Shown piece by piece: positions 17,197 through 26,458 of a stretch of 64,000 nt of DNA. Both the position numbers and the translations under genes were made by a program. The notes under the pieces were generated by a model that was given only the letters and a program-made list of their open reading frames with translations, had not been told where the DNA came from and did not search any database. Positions within the stretch are counted from its first letter, which is position 1, and every line of letters begins with the position of its first letter. The DNA is taken from assembly GCF_016508255.1 (NCBI RefSeq), contig NZ_JADVKT010000011.1:1-64000 (forward strand), in the 5' to 3' direction. Source of the stretch: Acinetobacter calcoaceticus. GTDB taxonomy: Bacteria > Pseudomonadota > Gammaproteobacteria > Pseudomonadales > Moraxellaceae.

Positions 17197-18690
17197 TTAT
17201 ACGATGGATAAACGCTCACGAATTTGATCCAGAGTACACTCATATTGAAGTTTACCATTTTCAAAGACGGTTTTTAGTGCTCCGCCTTGTTCTTGTTCGG
17301 CTGTTTGCTCATCAAACAAGGTAAAACCATTTTCACTTTCTTCGATGCGTAATAGACCTTTAGCAGATTTTTTTACGCCAGAGTCCGTAATCGGGTCTTT
17401 AAACAGCTCTCGACCTACACCATTGACCTGCCCCCAAGTTGCTTTTACAGCAAACCCAAAGGTATCGCGAGTTAAGTAGTTATAAGTAAAGCTGCCTATA
17501 CCAAACACCAAGTTGTTTGAAGCAAAGCCTTTGGCTTCTAACCCTTCCAAAATGTGCTGTGCACGGCCTAGAGTAATTGAGTCACCATAAATTAAGCCAA
17601 CACGCTCATTCAATACTTTATAGCCTTGGTCGGTTGTTGTACCGCCGAACACTTCCCATAAGCATTCAACTGCACCTTTGTAGGCTGGACTTCCAACTTC
17701 GGCGTCTGGGTCACCACAAATAATTTTAACTGGGTCGCCAGAGTCAGGACGGAAAACCAATTTAGCCAAACCCAAAGCATTCGGTTGTCTCGCCAAAATT
17801 TCAGGTTTTAAAGCCACGGTAAACTCTGTAATGACTCGCCAAAAGTCCCAAGTGTCAGACACAATACTGACAACACCAGACGGATAAAGTTCGCAGATTA
17901 AACGCTTAAATGTTTCTAGCTCACTGTTTTCGGTGCCCATACACATCACACTGTGTTCGGTCGCTGGTACAGAGACCCCGATGACACCAGTTGCTTTGTA
18001 GTATTCTTCGGCGTAGTCAATTGAAGCAACCGAGTCTGTTCCAATAAAACTGGTTAAGTGGCCTACACCTGATTGCGCTGCATCATAAATTCCACTCATA
18101 CCACGGCTACTAAAATCGTGTCCTTGCACAGGTACAAAATCGAGTGGTGCGCCAGTTTTTACAGCATATTGAGTTAATAAACGTTTGTACTCGTAGGCAA
18201 TAGTTGCTGTAGTACAGCTTTTCCACAGCTCAGCACTTAACACGGTTTCAATATAATTCGTTAACCAAAAGAAACGTGGATTGGTATTAATTACAGTGAG
18301 CACGGGTACACGCATATTGACGCGACTACCTTCTGGCAATGCTTTAATGCGTAAAGGTAAATAACCCAAGTCATGTAATGCTTCAATGTGATCGACCGGT
18401 ACTGCACCTTCACCTAGTGAACTATCCATACGGCGTTTATAAGCAGCCACCACTTTGTCTTTAGGCTGTTTGAAAAAGCCTTCACTCCATGTATCGATTA
18501 AAAAGTGTTTAATAAAACCTTGAAGCCCAAAGAACACAACTTTATCGTCAAAGTCAGGCAACATTTTTGCGAGTCGAGATGAACGCGGCGTAAAGTTAGC
18601 ATATACATACTCTGTACCTTCGGGATACTGACGTCTGTGATCAGCTTTATAAAAATCGATAGCGTTTAATGGATTAAGTTTAATAGTCAT
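17197..18690 (-). CDS. nadV: Nicotinamide phosphoribosyltransferase NadV
   Basis: This 497-aa enzyme of the NAMPT/NadV class converts nicotinamide and PRPP to NMN. Recognisable segments are an N-terminal FYKADHRRQYPEGTEYVYAN, SRGMSGIYDAAQSGVGHLTSF near residue 195 and VSDTWDFWRVI near 280. The size matches NAMPT-type enzymes (about 490 aa) rather than NAPRT (about 400 aa). It lies 11 bp after the PRPP-synthetase-like gene, which would supply its co-substrate, and 60 bp before nrtR. NadV-based salvage is established for Acinetobacter. Confidence 0.93.
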   Translation of the reverse strand: MTIKLNPLNAIDFYKADHRRQYPEGTEYVYANFTPRSSRLAKMLPDFDDKVVFFGLQGFIKHFLIDTWSEGFFKQPKDKVVAAYKRRMDSSLGEGAVPVDHIEALHDLGYLPLRIKALPEGSRVNMRVPVLTVINTNPRFFWLTNYIETVLSAELWKSCTTATIAYEYKRLLTQYAVKTGAPLDFVPVQGHDFSSRGMSGIYDAAQSGVGHLTSFIGTDSVASIDYAEEYYKATGVIGVSVPATEHSVMCMGTENSELETFKRLICELYPSGVVSIVSDTWDFWRVITEFTVALKPEILARQPNALGLAKLVFRPDSGDPVKIICGDPDAEVGSPAYKGAVECLWEVFGGTTTDQGYKVLNERVGLIYGDSITLGRAQHILEGLEAKGFASNNLVFGIGSFTYNYLTRDTFGFAVKATWGQVNGVGRELFKDPITDSGVKKSAKGLLRIEESENGFTLFDEQTAEQEQGGALKTVFENGKLQYECTLDQIRERLSIV

Positions 18691-18701
18691 CTTTGTTCTC
18701 T

Positions 18702-19586
18702 TTATTCTGCTGCAAAAGCAATTACTGAAATTTTGTCTGATGGTTGTTGTGGAAAGCTGTCTGAGGTAAATAGTTGGTCAAGCAATCCATCAAAAACCTC
18801 AATTCCTTTACTAAAAATACCGTGAGTCACGTATAGAACGACCTTATGGCAATTAAGGCGACGGAGTTCTTTGGCAATACCAATAAAGGTTGCACCGCCG
18901 TCACAAATGTCATCGGTAATGACCGCTGTTAGGCCTGATAAATCAGTCGCATGTACATGTGTACCCAAAATTTTGCCAGTCACTGGGTCACGCTTTTTAT
19001 CACACTGAACAATAGTGATTGGTTGTTTACACTCAACATTAAAAGCATCTGCAACCATTTGTGTACGTGCTTTTGCGCCTTTGTCTGGGCAAATCAGCAC
19101 GGTTTTTTCATCTTTTAACAGTGTGCTTAGTGCTTCACTCTTTGCGATGATGTCAACTGAACTCACATTTACAACTTCGTTAAAAGAAGTATTGGCAGTG
19201 AGCAAAGCTGTTGTTACTTCACTATGGCAGTCCCAAACAGTCAGCTTGCCTTGTTTGCCCGCTTTTTTATCGGCATTGATATTGAGTAACTTCGTCATCA
19301 CATCGAGAGAAAATGCTTGGCCAACTGCACAAATACGGTCCTGACGTGCATATGGAAAATATGGAATTTCTAGGTCAACGGTTAAGCCTTGAGTCAGCAA
19401 TATATTTTCAAGTAGTAAATAATCCATCACATCATGACTTGAGGTCATTTGAGCACGTACCAATACCGTGCCAGATAGTGAACCTAAAGTTGTCTCATCA
19501 AGTTGAACATGACGCTCGCCACCAGAAAACTGCGTAAATTTCACTGGAATTTCATTTCTTGCCGCATCTAAAAGCTGGATAGCCAT
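18702..19586 (-). CDS. Ribose-phosphate pyrophosphokinase-like protein (PRPP synthetase homologue)
   Basis: This 294-aa PRPP synthetase-family protein has LLLENILLTQGLTVDLEIPYFPYARQDR (about residues 75-105, the conserved ATP-binding region), KGAKAR near 168, and the PRPP loop VITDDICDGGATF near 222. It is shorter and more divergent than housekeeping Prs (about 315 aa). Homologues paired with nadV are thought to supply PRPP for nicotinamide salvage. It is the first gene of the prs-nadV-nrtR-MTHFR-like operon, just downstream of the palindrome at 19622-19646. Confidence 0.88.
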   Translation of the reverse strand: MAIQLLDAARNEIPVKFTQFSGGERHVQLDETTLGSLSGTVLVRAQMTSSHDVMDYLLLENILLTQGLTVDLEIPYFPYARQDRICAVGQAFSLDVMTKLLNINADKKAGKQGKLTVWDCHSEVTTALLTANTSFNEVVNVSSVDIIAKSEALSTLLKDEKTVLICPDKGAKARTQMVADAFNVECKQPITIVQCDKKRDPVTGKILGTHVHATDLSGLTAVITDDICDGGATFIGIAKELRRLNCHKVVLYVTHGIFSKGIEVFDGLLDQLFTSDSFPQQPSDKISVIAFAAE

Positions 19587-19621
19587 ATCATCCTCTTTTT
19601 GTCTAATGACCTTCGATGAAT

Positions 19622-19646
19622 ATATAGTGGCATAAAGCCACTATAT
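19622..19646. promoter_or_regulatory. Palindromic operator, probable NrtR site
   Basis: Perfect 10-bp inverted arms ATATAGTGGC and GCCACTATAT surround a 5-bp spacer, 36 bp upstream of the PRPP-synthetase-like start codon. Its position before an operon that encodes NrtR makes it the best candidate for the autoregulatory operator. No second copy was noticed in the window. Confidence 0.7.
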
Positions 19647-19768
19647 GTTGCAAGTCTATTTTTTTAAACTTTTTTCGAAGCCATTTAAGACATAAAATTT
19701 GCAGTTTTAGAGCGTTTATAAATTCGTTATTTAATATAAATTATTATTCAAGATATTGAAAAAAATAA

Positions 19769-20584
19769 TTAATTTACAAAAGTCATGACTAAAAAAACTC
19801 CTATCAAAAGTAATGGATACAACTTTGCTCGCCATAAATCAGGTAGTTTTGAAATAAATTTTTCTGAAAAATAGAGTCCGATCCATGTTCCTGCAACCAA
19901 AAATAATGCAGCTTCAAACCAGATTAGACCGATAAATCCACTAGGTGTCCATTCAGATTGCCAAAGTGACAATACACAATAGGTCAGCGTTGCAGTTAAA
20001 GACAAAGGCAACGTGAGAATGTTTGCAATAGCAGCAGCCTCTGCCATAGAACTACCCCGCCGCCGTAATAACGGAACCGTCATGACGCTTCCTCCCACAC
20101 CTAAAAGCGCTGCAACCCAGCCAATTATTCCGCCTTTAATAAGTTCGCTATTTTGACCATCATGTTGCTTTTGCATTGATGTCACCAGAAAGCCTGGTCT
20201 GTAATAACAATCAATAATCGTTACGAACACATAGCCCATAAATATCCAGCGAAGCCAGTTTCCATTAAATAATGAGGCCATTACCGCACCAACAACTCCA
20301 CCCAGTGCGATACCACTCCATAAAAAGCGGATCTTTTGCCAATCTATATGTCCAGACCGATAGTGCCGAAAAGTTGCAAAACTTGCCGAGCACAACATCA
20401 CAAAGGCTGATGTCGCCACGGCGATTTGCATAGCATGTATGCCAACACTGCTTTCATTGCCCCACTTGTGAATAATCAAGGTATAAAGCAAAGGCACAGC
20501 AACAAAACCACCGCCAAAGCCAAATAACCAAGTGGTTACGCCTGAAAGCAGCCCAAATAAAAATAGCTCATATAGCATGATCAT
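19769..20584 (-). CDS. TauE/SafE family sulfite exporter-like membrane protein
   Basis: This 271-aa protein has about 8 hydrophobic segments and the two glycine-rich repeats of the TauE/SafE (DUF81) family: FLFGLLSGVTTWLFGFGGGF at the N-terminus and GGIIGWVAALLGVGGSVMTV near residue 155. The family exports sulfite, sulfoacetate and other organosulfur anions; the substrate is not determined. The start at 20584 (GTGAGGA just upstream) is preferred to a longer frame; 20578 is also possible. It is divergent from an AraC-type gene that may control it. Confidence 0.85.
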   Translation of the reverse strand: MIMLYELFLFGLLSGVTTWLFGFGGGFVAVPLLYTLIIHKWGNESSVGIHAMQIAVATSAFVMLCSASFATFRHYRSGHIDWQKIRFLWSGIALGGVVGAVMASLFNGNWLRWIFMGYVFVTIIDCYYRPGFLVTSMQKQHDGQNSELIKGGIIGWVAALLGVGGSVMTVPLLRRRGSSMAEAAAIANILTLPLSLTATLTYCVLSLWQSEWTPSGFIGLIWFEAALFLVAGTWIGLYFSEKFISKLPDLWRAKLYPLLLIGVFLVMTFVN

Positions 20585-20676
20585 CTTCCTCACGTTTATA
20601 GAGGCATGATATAAAATAGCCATGTGGCAAACTAACGTAGAAAAGCCATTCTTTTATTTATTTCAGCCAAAAATAT

Positions 20677-21465
20677 ATGCGTAATATTCCAATTAACGAT
20701 GTAGATCATTTACCGCAAGCGGTTCTGGCTTTGGGATCAGACTATCCTGCTGATACCTTACTAGATACACATAGTCATCGCCGTGCACAGTTTTTATATG
20801 CACCCGAAGGCGTAATGAAAGTTGAAACCGAAGATGGTCAATGGCTTGTCTTGCCCTATAGTGGTGTGTGGATACCCGCTGGCAAACCACATCAGGTATG
20901 GTTGTCTAAAGTCAGTACTTATAGTTTGTATATAGAGACGGATAATGCGCCAAGACAGGCAATATATTGTGAAGTCGTACAAGTTTCACCGTTACTGCAT
21001 CAACTACTCATTCAGGCAAATCAGCTACCTGTTGACTATCAACGTGCAAGCCGTGACGGCGCTCTTATCGATTTATTGTTATATGAATTAGAAGCTGCAC
21101 CAGCCCTGCCTTTGTTTATTCCGCTACCTCACAACACATTACTCTCTAAACAGTGTGCTGAATTTATGAAAGCACCTAATATTCATAGTAGCCCTAAAGA
21201 TTGGGCACATGATCACAATAAAAGTGAACGGACTTTTCATCGTTGGTTTAAGTCTGAAACGGGTATGTCCTTTCAAGCATGGCGTAATCGGGTCTGCATC
21301 ATCTATGCTTTAAATGCATTAAAAGAAAATATCTCAATTACTGAAATTGCTTTTAGTTTGGGCTATGAACACTCAGCAGCTTTTACCGCAATGTTCAGTA
21401 AAATTATGGGCTATCCACCTACCCATTTTCTAAAAAAATTTCATGCTCAGAATGAAACGCTATAA
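20677..21465 (+). CDS. AraC family transcriptional regulator with cupin sensor
   Basis: This 262-aa protein has an N-terminal cupin-like sensor domain (HSHRRAQFLYAPEGVMKVET, WVLP-type loop, WIPAGKPHQV) and a C-terminal double HTH (about 165-255, HNKSERTFHRWFKSETGMSF...ALNALKENISITEIAFSLGY). The layout matches NimR/YdeO-like AraC regulators. It is divergent from the TauE-type exporter with under 100 bp between starts, so it probably regulates that exporter. Confidence 0.86.
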   Translation: MRNIPINDVDHLPQAVLALGSDYPADTLLDTHSHRRAQFLYAPEGVMKVETEDGQWLVLPYSGVWIPAGKPHQVWLSKVSTYSLYIETDNAPRQAIYCEVVQVSPLLHQLLIQANQLPVDYQRASRDGALIDLLLYELEAAPALPLFIPLPHNTLLSKQCAEFMKAPNIHSSPKDWAHDHNKSERTFHRWFKSETGMSFQAWRNRVCIIYALNALKENISITEIAFSLGYEHSAAFTAMFSKIMGYPPTHFLKKFHAQNETL

Positions 21466-21589
21466 ATATTTAGTCATGTGAATAGTGTCATACGTCTCGA
21501 TCCATTCCCGTTTTATAACTCTCTTTTCAATATTTAAATTTAATCAGAAAGTTTGAGATCAAGTACGCCTAGAAACTTCAAAATAATCA

Positions 21590-21628
21590 TTAAACGTTAG
21601 GCCTGATTTTTTCAGGCCTAACGTTTAA
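21590..21628. repeat. Long perfect inverted repeat
   Basis: About 17-bp perfect arms (one containing AAACGTTAGGCCTGA, the other its complement) flank a 5-nt T loop. It lies 125 bp after the AraC stop and 117 bp before the PepSY gene. There is no U-tract after the stem on the + strand, so it is either an unusual terminator or a protein-binding/cruciform site. Confidence 0.6.
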
Positions 21629-21745
21629 GTCAGACAGTTTGTATAAGCACTATTCAAATAATTTAATAGTCATGTCAGCTCAATCAACATCAAAAGAAAT
21701 AAGTCGCTATAATCCAGCCCAACACCTGATAGACCTAATCTTCTG

Positions 21746-23092
21746 ATGCTTACCTCCTCATCATTCTGGCGTAGTCTTTATCGTTTAATTCATATTTATG
21801 CTGGTATTTTTATTGCACCATTTATATTGGTTGCTGCAATCACCGGTTTACTCTATGCAATTACGCCTCAACTTGAACAAGCAATTTATAAAGATGTTCT
21901 ATATGTTGAGCCACTGAACCAAGCGGAATTTAAGCTTAGTCAGCAAATTGAAGCCGCAAAAAAAGTAATGCCTATGTCTGCACAAGTGATTGAGGTTAGA
22001 CCAGCGCCAAGCTCTGACCAGACAACACGAGTAATTTTTTCAGACCCCATACATCATTTTACGAGTGAAGCAGTTTTTATTGATCCTTTTACACTTCAAG
22101 CCAAAGGTCATCTAGCTGTGTATGGTACCAGTGGTGTTCTGCCATTTCGAACTACGCTTGATCAGTTACATAGCAATTTATTACTAGGAAAATGGGGACG
22201 TTTTTATAGTGAGCTGGCAGCAAGTTGGCTCGGAATTTTAACTTTAACCGGCTTGTACAATTGGTGGAAACGTCGTCAGAATTTTAAAATCAGACAAACA
22301 CAGAAAAATAAATTATTGAGGTGGCATAGCACGCTTGGTTTAGTCTTATTTCCAATTTTACTGTTAATCGCTATTACGGGTCTGACATGGTCTGGGTGGG
22401 CTGGAGATAATATTCGAGTTGCTCGTCAATGGCTCAACTGGCAAACCCCAACATTAGCAACTTCTCTTCAAGATGATAATTTACCAACAGTGATGCACCA
22501 TGAACATCACGAGATGCCGCACAGTGAAAATGTTAATTTAAATATTATTTCAAGTGAATACGATACAGTTCTTTCAATGGCCCGAGCACATGGCATTGAT
22601 GCAGCACAAATACAAATCAAACCACCCACCAGTGGAAATCAAGCTTGGACCGTGGCCGAGATTCAGCGCAAATGGCCAACTCAAGCAGATAGCATCGCAA
22701 TTGATATGGAACAACACAAAGTCATTGATCAACTTGCTTTTAAAGACTACTCACTAGTTGCTAAGCTGACTCGTTGGGGAGTTGATGCCCATATTGGTAT
22801 TTTATTTGGCTGGATAAACCAACTTGTACTGGCGCTTTACGCTCTCGCCCTGTGTATTATGATTATTTATGCATATAGAGCTGCGTTTAAAAACTCGAAT
22901 TTAAAACACATGACCACTCACTTTGTGAGTCAAAGTTTATTCTTATGGAATCATGCGACTCGCCAACACAAAGTATTAATGATGAGCGCACTTATACTTT
23001 TAGGAATAAGCTTACCTGTTTTCGGTTTGAGTATGCTATTTACCATACTCATCCTTGCAGTACGTAAGAAACATATCGAATCTAAATTATAA
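21746..23092 (+). CDS. PepSY-associated TM helix protein (PiuB-like)
   Basis: This 448-aa protein has 4-5 transmembrane helices. The order is an N-terminal TM (YRLIHIYAGIFIAPFILVAAITG), a periplasmic PepSY region, a central pair of TMs around LRWHSTLGLVLFPILLLIAITG (about 190-215) and C-terminal TMs. Paired His residues in the helices (RLIHIYAG and RWHSTLG) could bind haem, as proposed for PiuB/FpvG-like iron-siderophore reductases. No siderophore receptor adjoins it, so an iron role is family-level inference. Confidence 0.84.
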   Translation: MLTSSSFWRSLYRLIHIYAGIFIAPFILVAAITGLLYAITPQLEQAIYKDVLYVEPLNQAEFKLSQQIEAAKKVMPMSAQVIEVRPAPSSDQTTRVIFSDPIHHFTSEAVFIDPFTLQAKGHLAVYGTSGVLPFRTTLDQLHSNLLLGKWGRFYSELAASWLGILTLTGLYNWWKRRQNFKIRQTQKNKLLRWHSTLGLVLFPILLLIAITGLTWSGWAGDNIRVARQWLNWQTPTLATSLQDDNLPTVMHHEHHEMPHSENVNLNIISSEYDTVLSMARAHGIDAAQIQIKPPTSGNQAWTVAEIQRKWPTQADSIAIDMEQHKVIDQLAFKDYSLVAKLTRWGVDAHIGILFGWINQLVLALYALALCIMIIYAYRAAFKNSNLKHMTTHFVSQSLFLWNHATRQHKVLMMSALILLGISLPVFGLSMLFTILILAVRKKHIESKL

Positions 23093-23170
23093 GTTTTACC
23101 CCTCACATTTAGACGCAACCTATGTGCTGTGCATCCTACAATCAAGATGCACAGCAAAGATAAAACCAGA

Positions 23171-24223
23171 TTAATGATCAGATAATGTTTTCATATCAAT
23201 CACGAAGCGATACTTCACATCGCTCTTTAGCATACGTTCAAAAGCTTCATTAATATTTTGCATATCAATCATTTCTATCTCAGAAACAATATTATGCTCA
23301 CCACAAAAATCTAATAACTCTTGTGTTTCTTTAATTCCACCAATGACCGATCCCGCAATTGATCTTCGTCCTAAAATCATAGGGACTGAATTTGCGCTAA
23401 TTTCACCTAAATACCCAACCAACACAATGGTTCCATTTAAAGCTAGTGTTGGAATATAAGGCTTCAAGTCATGGTCATAAGGCACAGTATCAACAATTAA
23501 ATCAAATTGATTTAACACTGATTTCATTTGAGCTTCATCTGTTGATAACACAACATGATGCGCACCGAGTTGTTTGGCATCTTGTTCTTTGTTTGCAGAA
23601 CGGGTAAATAATGTCACTTCTGCACCTAGAGCATTGGCAAGTTTAATAGCCATGTGCCCTAAACCACCTAAGCCGACGACTGCAACTTTACTACCCTTTC
23701 CAATATTCCAATGGCGTAGAGGCGACCATGTGGTAATCCCCGCGCAAAGAAGTGGTGGTACAGCTTGAGCATCCAGATTTTCAGGTACTTTTAATACAAA
23801 ATCTTCGCTACATGTAATGCTTTGTGAATATCCACCATAAGTTGGACTATGGTCATGGCGATCTACGCCGCCATAAGTCTGGATATTGCCTTGTTCACAA
23901 TACTGTTCTAGTCCTGAATGGCAAGCCGAACAAGTACGGCATGAATCTACCATACAGCCAATTCCAACTAAGTCACCAACTTTATATTTTGTGACTTTAG
24001 AACCGATTGAGGTTACGCGCCCTACAATTTCATGGCCTGGAACTAATGGATAAGCACTAAAGCCCCAATCGTTTTTAGCTTGATGTAGATCGGAATGGCA
24101 AACACCACAATATTCAATTTGAATAACAACATCATCCTGCCTTGGAGTTCTACGTTCAAACCTAAATGGAACTAAAGGCGTTTCTGAAGACAGCGCGGCA
24201 TATCCTAAAACTTCATTTGTCAT
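23171..24223 (-). CDS. Zinc-dependent NAD(P)-alcohol dehydrogenase (YahK/CAD-like)
   Basis: This 350-aa medium-chain alcohol dehydrogenase has catalytic zinc ligands in CGVCHSDLH (about residue 38) and GHE (about 63), structural zinc cysteines in CRTCSACHSGLEQYC (about 95-109) and a Rossmann motif GLGGLGHMAIK near 180. The pattern is that of the YahK/cinnamyl-alcohol-dehydrogenase-like group, which reduces aldehydes with NADPH. It lies 118 bp downstream of the cupin gene, with an AraC regulator divergent from both. Confidence 0.9.
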   Translation of the reverse strand: MTNEVLGYAALSSETPLVPFRFERRTPRQDDVVIQIEYCGVCHSDLHQAKNDWGFSAYPLVPGHEIVGRVTSIGSKVTKYKVGDLVGIGCMVDSCRTCSACHSGLEQYCEQGNIQTYGGVDRHDHSPTYGGYSQSITCSEDFVLKVPENLDAQAVPPLLCAGITTWSPLRHWNIGKGSKVAVVGLGGLGHMAIKLANALGAEVTLFTRSANKEQDAKQLGAHHVVLSTDEAQMKSVLNQFDLIVDTVPYDHDLKPYIPTLALNGTIVLVGYLGEISANSVPMILGRRSIAGSVIGGIKETQELLDFCGEHNIVSEIEMIDMQNINEAFERMLKSDVKYRFVIDMKTLSDH

Positions 24224-24341
24224 ATTTTTTCTCTCATATTTAATGTGTAAATAAAGACGAGTTCGTCTCTGAGAACTCTTTTAGAACGTCAGTTGATTCA
24301 GCACCAACATACCAATGGTTAGAAATAGAGGCCTTATAATT

Positions 24342-24776
24342 TCAGTGGCTCGCCGCTTTATATTGCTCATCTGAAACAGGCTCTAACCAGTCCACATTTT
24401 TGCCATGTTCATCAGTTGCAGTTAAAGCAAGGTGTGTCATTGCACAATGCCCAGTTGCACCATGCCAATGTTTCACTCCAGGTGGACAATAGATCACATC
24501 CCCTACAGAAATTTTCTCCGCAGGTTTGCCCCACTCCTGTACCAGTCCTTCTCCTTCTGTAACAATGAGATATTGCCCTTTAGGATGGGTATGCCAAAAT
24601 GAACGGGCACTGGCATTAAAACTTACATAGGCACTTGAAGCATTTAAACTGTCAGTAACATCAGTTAATGGTTTAATCGCAACTTGACCCGTAAAAATAT
24701 TATCTGGGCCAGTAATTACCTGTTGTTGGTTGGCTTTTTTAACAGTTTGAGATGCTACGACTGATTTTTTATCCAT
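24342..24776 (-). CDS. Cupin domain protein
   Basis: This single-domain cupin of about 144 aa has metal-site motifs FWHTHPKGQYLIVTEGEG (H-x-H...Q/E) and DVIYCPPGVKHWHGA. It resembles the small (R)-mandelonitrile-lyase-like or quercetinase-like cupins often found beside aldehyde/quinone reductases. The ATG at 24776 has GGGAG 8 nt upstream; two earlier in-frame ATGs lack properly spaced sites. It is co-directional with the alcohol dehydrogenase and divergent from an AraC regulator. Confidence 0.82.
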   Translation of the reverse strand: MDKKSVVASQTVKKANQQQVITGPDNIFTGQVAIKPLTDVTDSLNASSAYVSFNASARSFWHTHPKGQYLIVTEGEGLVQEWGKPAEKISVGDVIYCPPGVKHWHGATGHCAMTHLALTATDEHGKNVDWLEPVSDEQYKAASH

Positions 24777-24997
24777 TGCGGGTACTCCCATTGAGATAAA
24801 ATTGATACCCATGTCCTCAATTTAATGAGGGGACGCAGGATTAAGCGTTGTTCAAACAGTATAAAAATGAAAGTCGACAGGCGTTGTTCTATTCCTCTTA
24901 CAGATTTGCCTAATCCTCCGAATTGTTGCACTTCGCTCTATTTTTCTTATTTGAAATGCCTACAATAAAAACACAGATGGCAATAGGTGGAATCTGA

Positions 24998-25885
24998 ATG
25001 GCAAATAGATCTCTAAACCATAATCAAGAATTAGCTCAACTTGTCGATCAATGGACCCGAGAAAAAGGTACATTCAAAACGCCTATTGCAGGGCTGACTT
25101 TATATCGCGCAGAAACGTTGACCCCACCAAGTAGCAGTATGATGGATGCCAGTCTATGTATGATTGCTCAAGGGAAAAAACAAGTTATTCTTAGCGAAGA
25201 AACCTATACCTATGACTCTAATCATTTTCTTTTTACGGCAATTGACCTGCCTGTAATCGCTCAAGTTCTTGAAGCTTCGGTTGAACAACCTTATCTTTCA
25301 ATAGTGCTACGCCTAGACCCCTATGTGCTTGCCCAAATCATGCTTGAAGCGCATATTCCTTTTAAAGATACAAATATTGAAAAGAAAGGTATGGCGGTTG
25401 GAGTCGTCAATTCAGAGCTAAATGATGCTTTTACACGGTTATTAAAACTACTGGATACACCACAAGACATACCAATCTTGTCTCCTCTTATTATTAAAGA
25501 AATTTTTTATCGTTTATTGATGAGTCCACAAGGTGATCGGCTTAAACGTATTGCTGCGGCAGGAACCACAGGTCATCGAATTGTGAAAGCGATTGAATGG
25601 CTGAAAAATAATTTTGCAAAATCATTTAGTGTTGAAGAGCTTGCCAGCACAATGGGGATGAGTGCATCAAGTTTTCATCAACATTTTAGGGATATAACCT
25701 CGATGAGTCCCTTACAATATCAAAAAAGAATGAGGTTAACTGAAGCACGGCGTTTATTGATGACTGAAGAATGTGATATTTCAACGACCAGTATTCAGGT
25801 CGGTTATGAAAGTTTGTCGCAATTTTCAAGGGAATATAAACGCTTTTTCGGGGCGCCACCGTCGGTGGATATAAAAAGTATATAA
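24998..25885 (+). CDS. AraC family transcriptional regulator (AraC_N type)
   Basis: This 295-aa protein has an N-terminal AraC_N-type domain (TPIAGLTLYRAETLTPPSSS, MIAQGKKQVILSEETYTYD) and a C-terminal double HTH (about 195-290, WLKNNFAKSFSVEELASTMG..SSFHQHFR). The GGTGGA site precedes the ATG well. It is divergent from the cupin/alcohol dehydrogenase pair. This regulator-plus-aldehyde-reductase arrangement is common and suggests it activates the pair in response to an aldehyde. Confidence 0.88.
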   Translation: MANRSLNHNQELAQLVDQWTREKGTFKTPIAGLTLYRAETLTPPSSSMMDASLCMIAQGKKQVILSEETYTYDSNHFLFTAIDLPVIAQVLEASVEQPYLSIVLRLDPYVLAQIMLEAHIPFKDTNIEKKGMAVGVVNSELNDAFTRLLKLLDTPQDIPILSPLIIKEIFYRLLMSPQGDRLKRIAAAGTTGHRIVKAIEWLKNNFAKSFSVEELASTMGMSASSFHQHFRDITSMSPLQYQKRMRLTEARRLLMTEECDISTTSIQVGYESLSQFSREYKRFFGAPPSVDIKSI

Positions 25886-25887
25886 AT

Positions 25888-25917
25888 AAAAAAGCCCTGA
25901 ATATTCAGGGCTTTTTT
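25888..25917. terminator. Bidirectional terminator between the AraC and csp genes
   Basis: Stem AAGCCCTGA/TCAGGGCTT with a 4-nt loop, flanked by A-run and T-run, between two convergent genes. It works for both strands. Confidence 0.85.
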
Positions 25918-25929
25918 ATTTATCGCGTA

Positions 25930-26139
25930 TTACTGTGGAATAATATTCACAGCACTTGGACCTTTTTGGCCTTGAGCGATATTAAAAGTTACTTTCTGAC
26001 CTTCATGTAAAGTTTTGAAGCCAGAAGAAGCGATTTCTTTAAAATGAGCAAACACATCTGGACCAGATTCTTGTTGAATAAAACCGAAACCTTTAGTTTC
26101 GTTAAACCACTTTACTGTACCAGTATTTGTATTAGACAT
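25930..26139 (-). CDS. Cold-shock protein, CspA family
   Basis: This 69-aa single cold-shock domain has RNP1 (KGFGFIQ) and RNP2 (VFAHF) motifs and the usual [12 protein letters not shown] start. The start is the Met of MSNTNTG; the frame opens 11 codons earlier without similarity. The upstream region of about 320 bp holds no gene and probably includes a long 5' leader. It binds single-stranded nucleic acid; whether it is cold-inducible cannot be told from sequence. Confidence 0.92.
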   Translation of the reverse strand: MSNTNTGTVKWFNETKGFGFIQQESGPDVFAHFKEIASSGFKTLHEGQKVTFNIAQGQKGPSAVNIIPQ

Positions 26140-26458
26140 AATATATCCTTTAATTTTAATCATTTGAGTCATTTAAAATGACAAATATAACTTGAAAAAA
26201 TGATAACGAATTGAGCTTAATATCTGAAAAAACGAAGGATTATGACTAAAACTACGATACTTAAAGAAGATTTACTACAAGTCTTTTTTCTAGTTAACTT
26301 AAGCATATAGGAAACCAATATTTATTCAAGATTTTTTTATTAAAAATAAGATACATCACTTACGTACTACAGATAAATCCCTATTTTTTCTTAGATATTT
26401 ACCTTTTATAACTTATGAGACTCTTCAACTATATTTATTATAAGCCCATGTAAGAAAA
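26140..26458. other. Non-coding csp upstream region
   Basis: No gene is visible here. It should contain the csp promoter and leader, read on the - strand, and the 3' end of the lipoprotein gene transcript. No riboswitch or other known element was recognised. Confidence 0.45.
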
